Numbered from the stretch's first letter, positions 16,153-25,859 are shown. The stretch: DNA of 64,000 nucleotides from Pseudoalteromonas aliena SW19 (GCF_014905615.1 NZ_AQGU01000029.1:496001-560000); one strand, 5' to 3'. Notes: a model not told the origin generated them from the sequence alone. Made by a program: numbers and translations.

Positions 16153-17322
16153 ATGCAGCGTTCCCGCATTGCTTTATTTGTATTATCGGTTCTTGCCGGT
16201 TCTGTTATTTTAACTGGTTGCGATCAGGCGGTAGAGCAGTCACAAGCTTCAGCACCTCAAGCTGTCCCTGTGGGCGTAGTGACCCTTAAAAACCAATCAC
16301 TTACTTTAAAAAAAGAACTGCCTGGACGTATTAGCGCTTTTCAAATTGCTGAAATTCGTCCCCAAGTAAGTGGTATTGTGCAATCGCGTTTATTTGTCGA
16401 AGGTAGGCAAGTTGAGCAAGGCCAAGCGCTTTATCAAATTAACCCTGCCACATTTGAAGCTGATTTAGCGGCCAGTGAAGCCGCCGTTGCACGTGCACAG
16501 GCAAGTATTGCAAGCAGTAAATCTAAAGCATCACGCTATAGTGAACTTTTAAAAATAAAAGCGGTAAGTCAGCAAGATTTTGATGAAGCAGATGCCACAT
16601 ACAAACAAGCAAATGCCGAATTACTAACGGCAAAGGCCCAATTGAAATCAGCGCAAATAAACCTTGATTACAGCCATGTGTCGTCACCTATTAGTGGCCA
16701 AATTAGCAAATCAAGCGTAACGGTTGGTGCGTTAGTTAGCGCTAACCAAACAATGGCTTTAGCCACTGTGACACAATTAGACCCGATTTATGTTGATTTA
16801 ACACAATCGAGTAACGAGTTAACGCAACTTAAAAAAGCGATCGCTTCAGGCGCTTTAAGTGTTGATTCTACGAGCCAAGCAGACGTTGAACTAATGATGG
16901 AAGATGGTTCAGTGTATTCTCATAAAGGCACTTTACAGTTCTCAGAAGTCACTGTTGATCCAAGCACTGGCTCGGTAACGTTACGCGCTAAATTCCCCAA
17001 TCCAGAAAAGTTATTACTGCCTGGCATGTATGCACGTGCATCAATTATCGAAGGTGTTAAAGCGGATGCTATTTTAGTGCCGCAACGTGGTGTTAGTCGT
17101 AATTCTAAGGGGGAACCAACAGTAATGGTTGCTAGCAAAGAGGGGATTGCTGAAAGTAGAGTATTAAAAATAGATCGCTCAGTTGGCGCTAGTTGGTTAG
17201 TAACTGCGGGATTAAGCGAAGGCGACCAGTTAATTGTTGAAGGGCTGCAAAAGATTCGTCCAGGTGTTCCTGTTAATCCTTCAGAAGTTCAATCGTCTGG
17301 TACCGCCGGTAAAGCGCAATAA
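16153..17322 (+). CDS. RND efflux periplasmic adaptor (MFP), AcrA-like lipoprotein
   Basis: A 389-residue membrane-fusion protein joining the RND pump to the outer-membrane channel. It has a signal peptide with lipobox LTGC (Cys near 23), a barrel-sandwich/lipoyl half-motif (RPQVSGIVQSRLFVEGRQVEQG), an alpha-hairpin coiled coil (about 95-160), a beta-barrel domain and the C-terminal membrane-proximal domain (VEGLQKIRPGVPV). I start it at the ATG at 16153 because the in-frame ATG at 16120 lies inside the palindromic operator and would add residues before the signal peptide. The pump gene follows 12 bp later, so it is first of a three-gene operon. Confidence 0.93.
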   Translation: MQRSRIALFVLSVLAGSVILTGCDQAVEQSQASAPQAVPVGVVTLKNQSLTLKKELPGRISAFQIAEIRPQVSGIVQSRLFVEGRQVEQGQALYQINPATFEADLAASEAAVARAQASIASSKSKASRYSELLKIKAVSQQDFDEADATYKQANAELLTAKAQLKSAQINLDYSHVSSPISGQISKSSVTVGALVSANQTMALATVTQLDPIYVDLTQSSNELTQLKKAIASGALSVDSTSQADVELMMEDGSVYSHKGTLQFSEVTVDPSTGSVTLRAKFPNPEKLLLPGMYARASIIEGVKADAILVPQRGVSRNSKGEPTVMVASKEGIAESRVLKIDRSVGASWLVTAGLSEGDQLIVEGLQKIRPGVPVNPSEVQSSGTAGKAQ

Positions 17323-17334
17323 CGGAGAATTTCA

Positions 17335-20300
17335 ATGTCACGATTTTTTATCGATAGACCAATATTTGCTTGGGTACTTGCTATTGTAGTGATGCTCGCA
17401 GGTATCTTAGCTATTAATAGTTTACCTATTGCGCAGTATCCATCTATTGCACCACCGGCTATTAGCATAACAGCAAATTACCCAGGTGCATCTGCGCAAA
17501 CTCTTGAAGACTCTGTTACACAAGTAATAGAGCAAAAAATGAAAGGATTAGATGGCTTGCTATATATGTCATCTACATCAGAGTCCAGCGGTTCAGCTTC
17601 GCTAACCCTGACGTTTAGTGCGGGCACTGATCCAGATATTGCGCAGGTTCAAGTACAAAATAAATTGGCGACAGCAACCCCTCTTTTACCTGAAGAAGTA
17701 CAAAGGCAAGGTGTGGTTGTGGCAAAATCTGCAGACAGCTTCCTGCTTGTCGTTGGATTTGTGTCGCAAGATGGCAGCATGAATAATATTGACATTGGTG
17801 ATTATGTTTCATCAAATGTGCAAGACATAGTATCGCGTGTCAATGGTGTGGGTGAAGCGCAATTATTTGGTTCACAATATGCTATGCGAATTTGGCTAGA
17901 CCCTGCCAAGTTACAAAACTTTAAACTTACGCCAGCAGATATTAGCGCGGCAATTAGCGCGCAGAATGCTCAAGTATCGGCCGGTCAATTAGGGGGTATG
18001 CCTGCGGTTTCTGGGCAACAGCTTAATGCAACGGTGACGGCGCAAAGTCGATTACAAACGGCCGAACAGTTTGAACAAATATCAGTTAAAACTAACAGCG
18101 ATGGCTCAGTTGTTCGCCTTGAAGATGTAGCAAGAGTTGAGCTTGGTGGAGAAAACTACGGTGTTATAGCACGTTTTAATGGTAAACCTGCATCAGGCCT
18201 AGGTGTAAAACTAGCCAGTGGTGCAAATGCCCTTGATACCGCTCAAGGTGTTAAAGATGCACTTAAAGAGTTAGAGCCCTTTTTTCCAGAAGGTTTACAA
18301 ACAGTGATCCCCTACGATACAACACCGTTTGTATCGCTATCGATAGAAAAAGTAATACATACGCTAATTGAAGCCGTTGTGTTGGTTTTCGTCGTGATGT
18401 ATTTGTTCTTACAAAACTTTAGAGCAACGCTCATTCCTACCATTGCGGTGCCTGTGGTTTTACTTGGTACATTTGGTATTTTATACGCATTTGGGTATTC
18501 AATAAATACGCTAACAATGTTTGCGATGGTACTTGCGATAGGCTTATTGGTAGATGATGCAATTGTTGTCGTTGAAAACGTAGAGCGCTTAATGACTGAG
18601 GAGAAACTCTCCGCGCTTGAAGCCACGCGTAAATCAATGGATGAGATAAAAGGCGCTTTAGTCGGTATTGCTATGGTGCTTTCAGCCGTATTTATACCAA
18701 TGGCATTTTTTAGTGGCTCGACGGGTGTTATTTATCGTCAGTTTTCTATTACGCTTGTATCGGCTATGGGGTTATCGGTTTTAGTCGCGCTTATTTTAAC
18801 GCCTGCTTTATGTGCAACGCTTTTAAAGCCGAGTCACGTTCATAACGATAGTTCTTTTATTGGTAAGTTTTTCTCTGGATTTAACCGTGGATTTGATAAA
18901 ACAAACGCCGGTACACAAAACTTTGTGAGCCGTATGCTTACGCATTCTAAGCGTTACTTACTTATTTATGGCGTAATTGTTGGCGGTATGGTGTATGTGT
19001 TTTCAAGCTTGCCTACGGCATTTTTACCAGATGAAGACCAAGGTATTTTGTTTAACCAAGTCATGCTGCCAGCAGGTTCAACAACAGGGCAAACACTTGA
19101 AGTTGTAAAAAAAGTAGAAAATCATTACCTAAACGATCAAGCTGAAGCTGTGAATGGTATTTTTAGCGTTATTGGCTTTAGCTTTGCGGGATCTGGACAA
19201 AACTCAGCACTTGGCTTTGTTAATTTAAAGCATTGGGATGAACGCCAACGTGACGACTTATCGGTCAACGCAGTTGCAGGAAAATCAATGGGTTACTTCT
19301 CTACAATAAAAGAAGCCTTTGTATTTGCATTTCCACCGCCTGCGATTGTTGAGCTTGGTACCGCTAACGGATTTAATTTGTTTTTACAAGACCGTGTGGG
19401 CCTTGGTCATGAAGGCTTACTGGCCGCTCGTAACCAATTATTAGGGTTGGCTAGCCAAAGTCCTATTTTGGCAGGTGTTCGTCCAAACGGACAAGAAGAC
19501 ATGCCAGAGCTACAGTTAGATATAGACTTGGCAAAAGCGCAAGCACTTGGTTTATCGCAAGGTGATATAAACAGTACGCTTTCTACTGCGTGGGGAAGTA
19601 GTTATGTAAATGACTTTATTGACCGTGGGCGCGTTAAAAAAGTATACCTACAAGGTGAAGCTGAAGCACGCATGGTCCCTGAGGATCTGAATAAGTGGTA
19701 TGTACGTAATAACAACGGTGACATGGTCCCATTTTCAGCTTTTGCGAGTTCATATTGGTCTTATGGTTCACCGCGACTAGAGCGTTACAATGGTTTTTCT
19801 GCTATGGAAATCCAAGGGAGTGCGGCGCCAGGTTACAGTACCGGTCAAGCAATGGATGAGATGGAGCGTTTAGTGAAAAAGCTACCAAATGGCTTTGCAT
19901 CTGAGTGGTCAGGTATTTCTTTTCAAGAGCGCTCAAGTGGCGGGCAAGCGCCGATGTTATATGGTATTTCCCTATTGTTTGTATTTTTATGCTTGGCAGC
20001 TCTATACGAAAGCTGGTCTGTACCATTTGCAGTAATGCTTATCGTGCCACTGGGTATATTTGGGGCAATTATGGCGGCGTTAATGGGTGGATTATCCAAT
20101 GATATTTACTTACAAGTTGGTTTATTAACCACCATAGGGTTGGCGTCCAAAAATGCAATATTAATTGTTGAGTTTGCAATTCATCAGATGGACGAAGGGC
20201 TTGGTTTGGTTGACGCTGCAATTGCTGCTGTACGCCTTCGTTTGCGTCCAATTTTAATGACCTCAATGGCCTTTATTTGTGGTGTTATACCGCTTGCCAT

Positions 20301-20469
20301 TGCATCTAGCGCTGGCTCTGGTGCACAAAATGCATTGGGTATTTCAATTATTGGTGGCACGCTTGCCTCATCAATTTTGGTTGTGGTATTTGTGCCGTTG
20401 TTTTTTGTATTAGTTCGCCGTGTATTTCCCCGCAAAGCAGACGGCGTTGCGAAGGAAAGTGCAGAATGA
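17335..20469 (+). CDS. RND efflux pump inner-membrane transporter, AcrB/HAE1 type
   Basis: A 1044-residue proton-driven multidrug transporter. It starts MSRFFIDRPIFAWVLAIVVM, the standard HAE1 N-terminus. TM4 has the proton-relay pair in GLLVDDAIVVVENVER (Asp-Asp), and the second half repeats the fold with ASKNAILIVEFA (the conserved Lys). Twelve transmembrane segments and two large periplasmic loops are evident. Length matches AcrB (1049). A GGAG ribosome site precedes the ATG, and the next gene overlaps it by 4 bp (ATGA). Confidence 0.96.
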   Translation: MSRFFIDRPIFAWVLAIVVMLAGILAINSLPIAQYPSIAPPAISITANYPGASAQTLEDSVTQVIEQKMKGLDGLLYMSSTSESSGSASLTLTFSAGTDPDIAQVQVQNKLATATPLLPEEVQRQGVVVAKSADSFLLVVGFVSQDGSMNNIDIGDYVSSNVQDIVSRVNGVGEAQLFGSQYAMRIWLDPAKLQNFKLTPADISAAISAQNAQVSAGQLGGMPAVSGQQLNATVTAQSRLQTAEQFEQISVKTNSDGSVVRLEDVARVELGGENYGVIARFNGKPASGLGVKLASGANALDTAQGVKDALKELEPFFPEGLQTVIPYDTTPFVSLSIEKVIHTLIEAVVLVFVVMYLFLQNFRATLIPTIAVPVVLLGTFGILYAFGYSINTLTMFAMVLAIGLLVDDAIVVVENVERLMTEEKLSALEATRKSMDEIKGALVGIAMVLSAVFIPMAFFSGSTGVIYRQFSITLVSAMGLSVLVALILTPALCATLLKPSHVHNDSSFIGKFFSGFNRGFDKTNAGTQNFVSRMLTHSKRYLLIYGVIVGGMVYVFSSLPTAFLPDEDQGILFNQVMLPAGSTTGQTLEVVKKVENHYLNDQAEAVNGIFSVIGFSFAGSGQNSALGFVNLKHWDERQRDDLSVNAVAGKSMGYFSTIKEAFVFAFPPPAIVELGTANGFNLFLQDRVGLGHEGLLAARNQLLGLASQSPILAGVRPNGQEDMPELQLDIDLAKAQALGLSQGDINSTLSTAWGSSYVNDFIDRGRVKKVYLQGEAEARMVPEDLNKWYVRNNNGDMVPFSAFASSYWSYGSPRLERYNGFSAMEIQGSAAPGYSTGQAMDEMERLVKKLPNGFASEWSGISFQERSSGGQAPMLYGISLLFVFLCLAALYESWSVPFAVMLIVPLGIFGAIMAALMGGLSNDIYLQVGLLTTIGLASKNAILIVEFAIHQMDEGLGLVDAAIAAVRLRLRPILMTSMAFICGVIPLAIASSAGSGAQNALGISIIGGTLASSILVVVFVPLFFVLVRRVFPRKADGVAKESAE

Positions 20470-21881
20470 GATTAAAAAACGTCAATCTTAAAACATTGAG
20501 TTTAAGTGCAATTACAGTCGTTATCTTAAATGGTTGTCAGCTCGCACCCGAACAAGCAAAGTTAGTGTTACCAGTACCCGATGCATATGCATCGGATACT
20601 GGGCAAGCAACAGTGACTTCTTTAAAGTGGCAACAGTTTTTTAGCGATGAAAAATTACAAACACTAATAGCGCAAAGTATTAAGCATAATAAAGATATGC
20701 AAATAGCCGTACTTAATGTGCAGCGCGTGCGTGGTTTATATCAAATTGAAGACTCTGCACTGTACCCTTCACTGGATTTTAATGGCGCAGGGACTCGCCA
20801 GCGTTTGCCAGCTGACTTATCGAGTGGAAATAACCCGACAATTAGCTCTCAATATAGCGCAACGGTAGGAATTACATCGTACGAGTTGGATATTTGGGGA
20901 AAAGTACGTAATCAGTCAACGCAAGCATTGCAAAATTTATACTCAACTGAGCTTAGTCAATACAGTACACAAGTATCGCTGGTGGCTGAACTTGCTAATG
21001 CATGGCTAAATTATGCTACGGATCAGCAGTTGTTAGCACTTGCCCAAGAAACGCTGAGTTCTCAGCAGGAGTCATTGTCACTGACCCAAAAAAGCTTTGA
21101 TTTGGGTGCAGCTTCAAAAATTACCCTTGAGCAACTAAGAAGCACAGTCGCGACTGCAAAAGTAGATATTGCAACATACAAACGTTTATTGAAACGCGAT
21201 AAAAATGCACTGGATTTACTCGTAGGCAAACCTGTAGCGAATAACTTACTGCCAAGTGAATCATTACATTCACTTTTAAGTTTACCATCAGTACCCGTTG
21301 GATTACCGTCCGACTTATTAACGCAGCGCCCTGATATTAAAGCTGCTGAGCATCTGTTATTAGCTGCAAATGCGAATATAGGGATTGCTAAAGCTGCTTT
21401 TTATCCGAGTATTAGTTTAACGGCTAATGCAGGCAGTGCGTCTAGTGAATTGAGTGGTTTATTTGATTCAGGCTCAGGAACATGGAATTTTGTACCATCG
21501 GTGAGCTTACCAATTTTTAATATGGGCCGAAATCAGGCTCGATTAGATGTGGCAAAAGCGGATCAAGAAATTGCATTGGTTACCTACCAGCAAAAAATTC
21601 AACAGGCTTTTCGTGAAGTAGCAGATGCATTAGCTGATACAGAAGGTTATCAAGAGCAGTTAACAGCGCTTGATATGTTACTACAAAGCCGCCAATCAAC
21701 GTTTGATTTGTCGCAAGCGCGCTACGACAACGGTGCGGACAGTTACTTGCAAGTACTTGATGCACAAAGAACCTGGTACAGCGCGCAGCAACAGCACATT
21801 GTGGGACAGCAAGCATTACTTGCAAGTCAAATCAGCTTGTACAAAGTTGTAGGTGGTGGTTGGAACCAGCACCTTAATTAG
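20466..21881 (+). CDS. Efflux outer-membrane factor, NodT/OprM-type lipoprotein
   Basis: A 471-residue TolC-like outer-membrane channel, third component of the tripartite pump. The signal peptide ends in lipobox LNGC (Cys near 24). Two OEP repeats are visible, the second beginning AAEHLLLAANANIGIAKAAF, with TNAGSASS-like barrel strand SLTANAGSASSELSGLF and QRPDIKAAE, all typical of NodT family members. It overlaps the pump gene by 4 bp, implying coupled translation and one operon from 16153 to 21881. Confidence 0.94.
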   Translation: MRLKNVNLKTLSLSAITVVILNGCQLAPEQAKLVLPVPDAYASDTGQATVTSLKWQQFFSDEKLQTLIAQSIKHNKDMQIAVLNVQRVRGLYQIEDSALYPSLDFNGAGTRQRLPADLSSGNNPTISSQYSATVGITSYELDIWGKVRNQSTQALQNLYSTELSQYSTQVSLVAELANAWLNYATDQQLLALAQETLSSQQESLSLTQKSFDLGAASKITLEQLRSTVATAKVDIATYKRLLKRDKNALDLLVGKPVANNLLPSESLHSLLSLPSVPVGLPSDLLTQRPDIKAAEHLLLAANANIGIAKAAFYPSISLTANAGSASSELSGLFDSGSGTWNFVPSVSLPIFNMGRNQARLDVAKADQEIALVTYQQKIQQAFREVADALADTEGYQEQLTALDMLLQSRQSTFDLSQARYDNGADSYLQVLDAQRTWYSAQQQHIVGQQALLASQISLYKVVGGGWNQHLN

Positions 21882-22052
21882 TCAAGCGCTGTAATATAAA
21901 TAGTTGCACTTAAGCTCATGTGCAGCTGTTTAATTGCGTATAAGATTTAAATAGGTGTTTATATTTTTCAGTTAACTATGTTCATATTGCGCACTTAACT
22001 GTTTGTTAAAATATCTATTGTCGGATCAGTAGATTCGGTATTGGAGTTTCGT

Positions 22053-22676
22053 ATGAAAACTAAAAGACACACAGATCCAGCACTCGCAGAGGCGCGCCGT
22101 CAGCAAGTACTGACTGCTGCGGCCGATTGTTTTCGCCGTAAGGGGTTTCATGCTGCAGGCATGGCTGAAATATCAAGAATGGCGGGAATGAGTGCAGGCC
22201 ATATATATAATTACTTTGAAAGCAAAGAAGCGATCATAGAAAGCATTATTGAAAAAGATATGGAAGAAATGTTTTCAATATTTGAGGGTTTTGAAGGACA
22301 GCCGCAAGACACACTAACAGTACTACTTAATGGTTTAAATATAGGTGTGCAAAGGCATATGGATACTGATACAGGTGCCTGTGCGGTTGAGTTGGAAATG
22401 CTTGCAGAAGCGGGGCGAAACAACAAGGTCGCTACTTTATTACGTGATGCTGACACTCAGGCACGTAATAAAATGCGCCAGCTACTGACAAGTGAACGTA
22501 GTGTAATTAAAGATATTGATGAAGTGGAGTTAGAAAGCCGCATTAATGTTATTTTTTCTGTTATGGCGGGGTTATTACTGAGAAAAGTACTTTATCCCGA
22601 CTTAACAGAAGAAACCGTTTTAATCGCACTTCGCCCAGCAATGAAAACATTGCTAATGCCATTTGAATCACATTAG
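22053..22676 (+). CDS. TetR-family transcriptional regulator, probably of the efflux operon
   Basis: A 207-residue TetR/AcrR-type repressor. The N-terminal helix-turn-helix is clear (RRQQVLTAAADCFRRKGFHA, then MAEISRMAGMSAGHIYNYFE), with a variable ligand-binding C-terminal domain. The ATG at 22053 is chosen because GGAG at 22043-22046 is correctly spaced; an in-frame TTG at 22041 would overlap that site. The gene follows the RND operon on the same strand after 171 bp. Its target is probably the palindrome at 16111-16140. A family-1 repeat remnant begins 2 bp after the stop. Confidence 0.9.
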   Translation: MKTKRHTDPALAEARRQQVLTAAADCFRRKGFHAAGMAEISRMAGMSAGHIYNYFESKEAIIESIIEKDMEEMFSIFEGFEGQPQDTLTVLLNGLNIGVQRHMDTDTGACAVELEMLAEAGRNNKVATLLRDADTQARNKMRQLLTSERSVIKDIDEVELESRINVIFSVMAGLLLRKVLYPDLTEETVLIALRPAMKTLLMPFESH

Positions 22677-22680
22677 TTTA

Positions 22681-22731
22681 GGGCCTGTTTATCTTTCGAA
22701 GTTAAATTTGCAGCAGACTATTTGGTAGTTA
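22681..22731 (+). mobile_element. Family-1 MITE-like repeat, copy D, left piece
   Basis: Left end GGGCCTGTTTATCTTTCG after TA (22679-22680) and about 50 bp of family-1 sequence (CAGCAGACTATTTGGTAG). It is then interrupted by a family-2 element and resumes at 22895 as GGCAAGGCATTAACTATGTAG, after which it diverges and no right end can be recognised. Confidence 0.7.
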
Positions 22732-22891
22732 TACCAATTGCATTAAATTAGAGAACTATTATAGCGATAAGAAAATAGCGCAATAACAAGGCTAAAACTA
22801 TGATATATAGTTGTTCTCTATAAATAATTTTTAACGTAGTTAGTGAGTTATTTAATACGCTAGAATGATCATGTTTTTAATAAAATTGGTA
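22732..22891 (+). repeat. Family-2 repeat inserted in family-1 copy D
   Basis: A complete 160-bp copy, TACCAATTGCATTAAATTAG to AATAAAATTGGTA, flanked by TTA at 22729-22731 and 22892-22894. The flanking sequence on both sides belongs to family 1, so this insertion is younger than that copy. Confidence 0.85.
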
Positions 22892-22894
22892 TTA

Positions 22895-23521
22895 GGCAAG
22901 GCATTAACTATGTAGCGTGATTCGTCTTCATAAAAAGCTAACGCATTGTTAGCTTCTTCCTCCCATGAACGAATTTCAGTAAATCGCGTTATATGAATTT
23001 ATGACTGATAAGCACGTAAATTTGGCAAATTTTAAAATAAAATTAAATCATTGTTTATTTGTTTAAATTCACTGAACGAATACCCATCCGCAATAAAAAT
23101 CACCCAATTTTAGAGATAAAACCTCACGCTAACCACATAAAAATCCTTATAAAAAACAACTAAGTAATAAGTTTTTTACTTTTTATCGACACGATTTCAT
23201 AGCCTCAAAATAGGTCACTTAATTAAGCGAATTGGTATACTATAATTTATAAATAAATTAGATGGTGCGTAATTTGCTACAGAACAGTAGGATTTAACTA
23301 ACCTGAGCTCTGGTTAAGAGATTTACTAACGTATTGAATCATGGTGATATTTAAATTTATTTTCTCTAGCCAGATATTTTCAGTGAAAACAAGGCGAATT
23401 TACGCGTCAATAGTTGGCCTATTGCAAGTAAATTCAACGCAGTTAGCGCTGAAAACAACTGCTTGAGATAGATTTATTATCCAGCGTTCAGGTTAACTAA
23501 TAATATATCAAAGGAGAAACT
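22895..23521. other. Long non-coding region with repeat debris
   Basis: About 630 bp with no supportable gene. It begins with diverged family-1 sequence. It contains the 18-bp palindrome at 23299-23316, a partial second palindrome near 23479-23495, and between them 160 bp that may be another short mobile repeat, since its edges (TAACCTGAGCTCTGG and, inverted, TAACCTGAACGCTGG) resemble inverted ends. The promoter of the next gene should be at the right edge. Confidence 0.5.
23299..23316. repeat. 18-bp palindromic repeat, copy 2
   Basis: TAACCTGAGCTCTGGTTA; one mismatch between the arms. Confidence 0.55.
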
Positions 23522-25141
23522 ATGTGGGCTGCAATAAGTTATTTAGTACTAGCATTACTGTTTATTTTTATTGGTTGGGAGGTTAATTCCGTTTACTTTT
23601 CACTGGTATTTTATTGGACTGCTTTATCACTTCTGCTGGTAAGTGCTGCTTATCTATTTAATGCGGGTAAAATATTTAGAAAAAGAGAAAGTGGTGTCAT
23701 TCCTTTTTATATTCGCTGGGCCTTTATCCCTTTTTTATTCGGTGTTCAAATTTATAATGCATACGCTCGCAAGCACGATAAAGTACCGCCTATTCAGCAA
23801 ATTAATAACAATTTATTTTTAGCCTGTCGATTATTTCCATCGGATATAGACACACTAAAGAGTAATGGAATAACAGCCATTTTAGACGTAACCTGTGAAT
23901 TTGATGGCTTAGAATGGAGCTCAACACAGGAAAATATAAAGTATTTGAATATCCCGGTGCTTGATCACAGCGTACCGACGCACTCGCAGCTTAATCAGGC
24001 TATTAATTGGATCCATCATCATATCAAAGAAAATCGTCGAGTCGTGGTGCATTGTGCTTTAGGCCGAGGGCGATCAGTGTTTGTTATGGCAGCTTACTTG
24101 CTCAGCCAGAATAAAAATGCGGATGTGCATCAAATACTCGCACAGATCAAAGAAACGCGTGAAACTGCAAATTTAAATAAACACCAATTGCGCCATTTAG
24201 CAAAACGCCATAAAAATGGAGAACTTGTTATAAAGAATAAAGCCATTTTGATAGCAAACCCGGTATCGGGCACTAAATTATGGCAAGAAAAGGAGCATTT
24301 AATTGTTGCTCGCTTATCAAGTTATTATGATTTAAAAATACTCACCACCAATAAAGAAACCAACGGCATAACTTTAGCTAAGCACGCCATAAAAGAGCAA
24401 CCTGATATTATTATTGCCTGTGGCGGAGACGGAACCGTTGCAGAAGTCGCCAGTGTACTTGTTAATACACAATGTAAATTAGGTATTATTCCTTTAGGTA
24501 CAGCAAATGCACTTGCGCATGTATTAATGGGGATCAGCTCTAAATTTATTCCTGTAGAGCAAGCTTGCGATTTAATTATAGATGGCCAAACAAGTTTAAT
24601 GGATACGGCTTATTGTAATGATGAATTGGTATTGTTACTGGCGGGCATTGGTTTTGAACAATCCATGATTGAGAAAGCGGACAGAGAAGCAAAAAATAAA
24701 TCAGGGCAATTAGCTTACCTAAATGGTTTCTTTCAAGCTTTTGGTGAGCAAAAGTCACAATCGCTTACTGTAAAACTAGATGACAATGAACCTCAAGAAA
24801 TTTGCACTAATAGCTTTATTGTCGCTAATGCGGCACCTTTTACTACATTACTCGCTCAAGGGGGGGGGCAACCAAATCATAATGATGGTTTGCTTGATGT
24901 GAATTGGTTAACTCCCAACAAAGATGATTTCACAACAGTTTTGAGTATTGCAGAGCTTATGTTTAGCAGTATTACTCAGACGCATTTAGCTATAAATTCG
25001 CATCATACCAATGCTAAAAGAGTTGAAATTACTGCAGAGGATGAGATTAGGTATGTGTTAGATGGTGAGGCTAAAACAGCTAAACGCTTAGTAATTATTA
25101 TCGTACCAGCATCACTTAATGTTATTTGTAAAGAGGTGTAA
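23522..25141 (+). CDS. Membrane-anchored dual-specificity phosphatase / diacylglycerol-kinase fusion
   Basis: A 539-residue protein with two enzymatic domains. Residues about 1-75 form two or three membrane segments. Residues about 90-235 are a dual-specificity phosphatase with active site VVHCALGRGRS (Cys-X5-Arg). Residues about 240-539 are a YegS/sphingosine-kinase-like catalytic domain with ILIANPVSGTK, ACGGDGTVAEVA (nucleotide loop) and GIIPLGTANALAH. The likely roles are removal of a phosphate and phosphorylation of a lipid or diacylglycerol at the membrane; the substrates are inference. A run of nine G (24860-24868), read as three GGG codons, lies in the kinase half. AAAGGAG precedes the ATG. 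Confidence 0.9.
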   Translation: MWAAISYLVLALLFIFIGWEVNSVYFSLVFYWTALSLLLVSAAYLFNAGKIFRKRESGVIPFYIRWAFIPFLFGVQIYNAYARKHDKVPPIQQINNNLFLACRLFPSDIDTLKSNGITAILDVTCEFDGLEWSSTQENIKYLNIPVLDHSVPTHSQLNQAINWIHHHIKENRRVVVHCALGRGRSVFVMAAYLLSQNKNADVHQILAQIKETRETANLNKHQLRHLAKRHKNGELVIKNKAILIANPVSGTKLWQEKEHLIVARLSSYYDLKILTTNKETNGITLAKHAIKEQPDIIIACGGDGTVAEVASVLVNTQCKLGIIPLGTANALAHVLMGISSKFIPVEQACDLIIDGQTSLMDTAYCNDELVLLLAGIGFEQSMIEKADREAKNKSGQLAYLNGFFQAFGEQKSQSLTVKLDDNEPQEICTNSFIVANAAPFTTLLAQGGGQPNHNDGLLDVNWLTPNKDDFTTVLSIAELMFSSITQTHLAINSHHTNAKRVEITAEDEIRYVLDGEAKTAKRLVIIIVPASLNVICKEV

Positions 25142-25157
25142 AAAGGGATGTTGAGAT

Positions 25158-25186
25158 AAAGATGCATAATATAATTATGCATCTTT
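25158..25186. terminator. Terminator-like hairpin between convergent genes
   Basis: Perfect inverted repeat with 13-bp arms AAAGATGCATAAT and a 3-base loop between two convergent stop codons. No long T-run follows, so efficiency is uncertain. Confidence 0.6.
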
Positions 25187-25193
25187 ATATCAT

Positions 25194-25508
25194 TTACTTT
25201 TTAATAGAAGGCCAAACAAACCCTGTTGTATCCGGGGCTTTATTTGACGTTTCACTAGGCGCACTTTTTGGTCTGCGAATAGGTCTATTATTTATCGTAT
25301 GTATATAAAGGGCCTCTACTTTGTCTCGGGCCCATGGTGTTTTACGCAAAAATTTCAAACTAGATTTAATGCTAGGATCGTCAGTAAAACACTTGATTTT
25401 AACTTGCTCACCTAATGTTCTCCAGCCAAGTCTTTGTTCTAACTCAACAAGTATTTGTTCTAATGTTACCCCATGTAATGGGTTTTTAGGTTGATTATTC
25501 ATAGCCAT
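25194..25508 (-). CDS. VF530-family protein (DUF2132)
   Basis: A 104-residue protein. The block NPLHGVTLEQILVELEQRLG, then WRTLGEQVKIKCFTDDPSI and SLKFLRKTPWARDKVEALYI is the full VF530/DUF2132 domain, known from Vibrio as a small helical, putative DNA-binding protein. The C-terminal 35 residues are low-complexity and basic/polar. No operon partner. Confidence 0.85.
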   Translation of the reverse strand: MAMNNQPKNPLHGVTLEQILVELEQRLGWRTLGEQVKIKCFTDDPSIKSSLKFLRKTPWARDKVEALYIHTINNRPIRRPKSAPSETSNKAPDTTGFVWPSIKK

Positions 25509-25556
25509 ACTACTTATTTAAACTGTGCGTATTGTAGCTTAATTCGTGCATAGAGG

Positions 25557-25859
25557 CTAATTCACCGTAATTGTTTGCGGCTTAGTTGGGTAAATAGCAT
25601 TCCCTTGTTTATCTAGTTTGAGCCAGATCAGTCGGCTATTATTATGTTGCGGGGTTTTAGCGCCACAAATTAAAGTGAACGAGTGAATTTGTATTAATGC
25701 ACCTTCGCTGTAGCGTTTATTGTCGTACCAACATTGGGTATCGGCATTTATAAACTGATCAGCGTCGACAACTGAGAGTGTTTTGATGGTATTTGCTTGG
25801 CTTAGCATTGTGAATGTTAAGCAAGTAAAACAAAAACATAGAATAAATAAATTACGCAT
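25557..25859 (-). CDS. Secreted DUF1496-like protein
   Basis: A 100-residue protein with a clear signal peptide (LFILCFCFTCLTFTMLSQAN, cleavage after about residue 22). The mature part contains QCWYDNKRYSEGALIQIHSF followed by LICG, resembling the DUF1496 pattern of a Cys, an aromatic YSxGA block and a second Cys. A periplasmic location with one disulfide is plausible. Function unknown. Confidence 0.7.
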   Translation of the reverse strand: MRNLFILCFCFTCLTFTMLSQANTIKTLSVVDADQFINADTQCWYDNKRYSEGALIQIHSFTLICGAKTPQHNNSRLIWLKLDKQGNAIYPTKPQTITVN

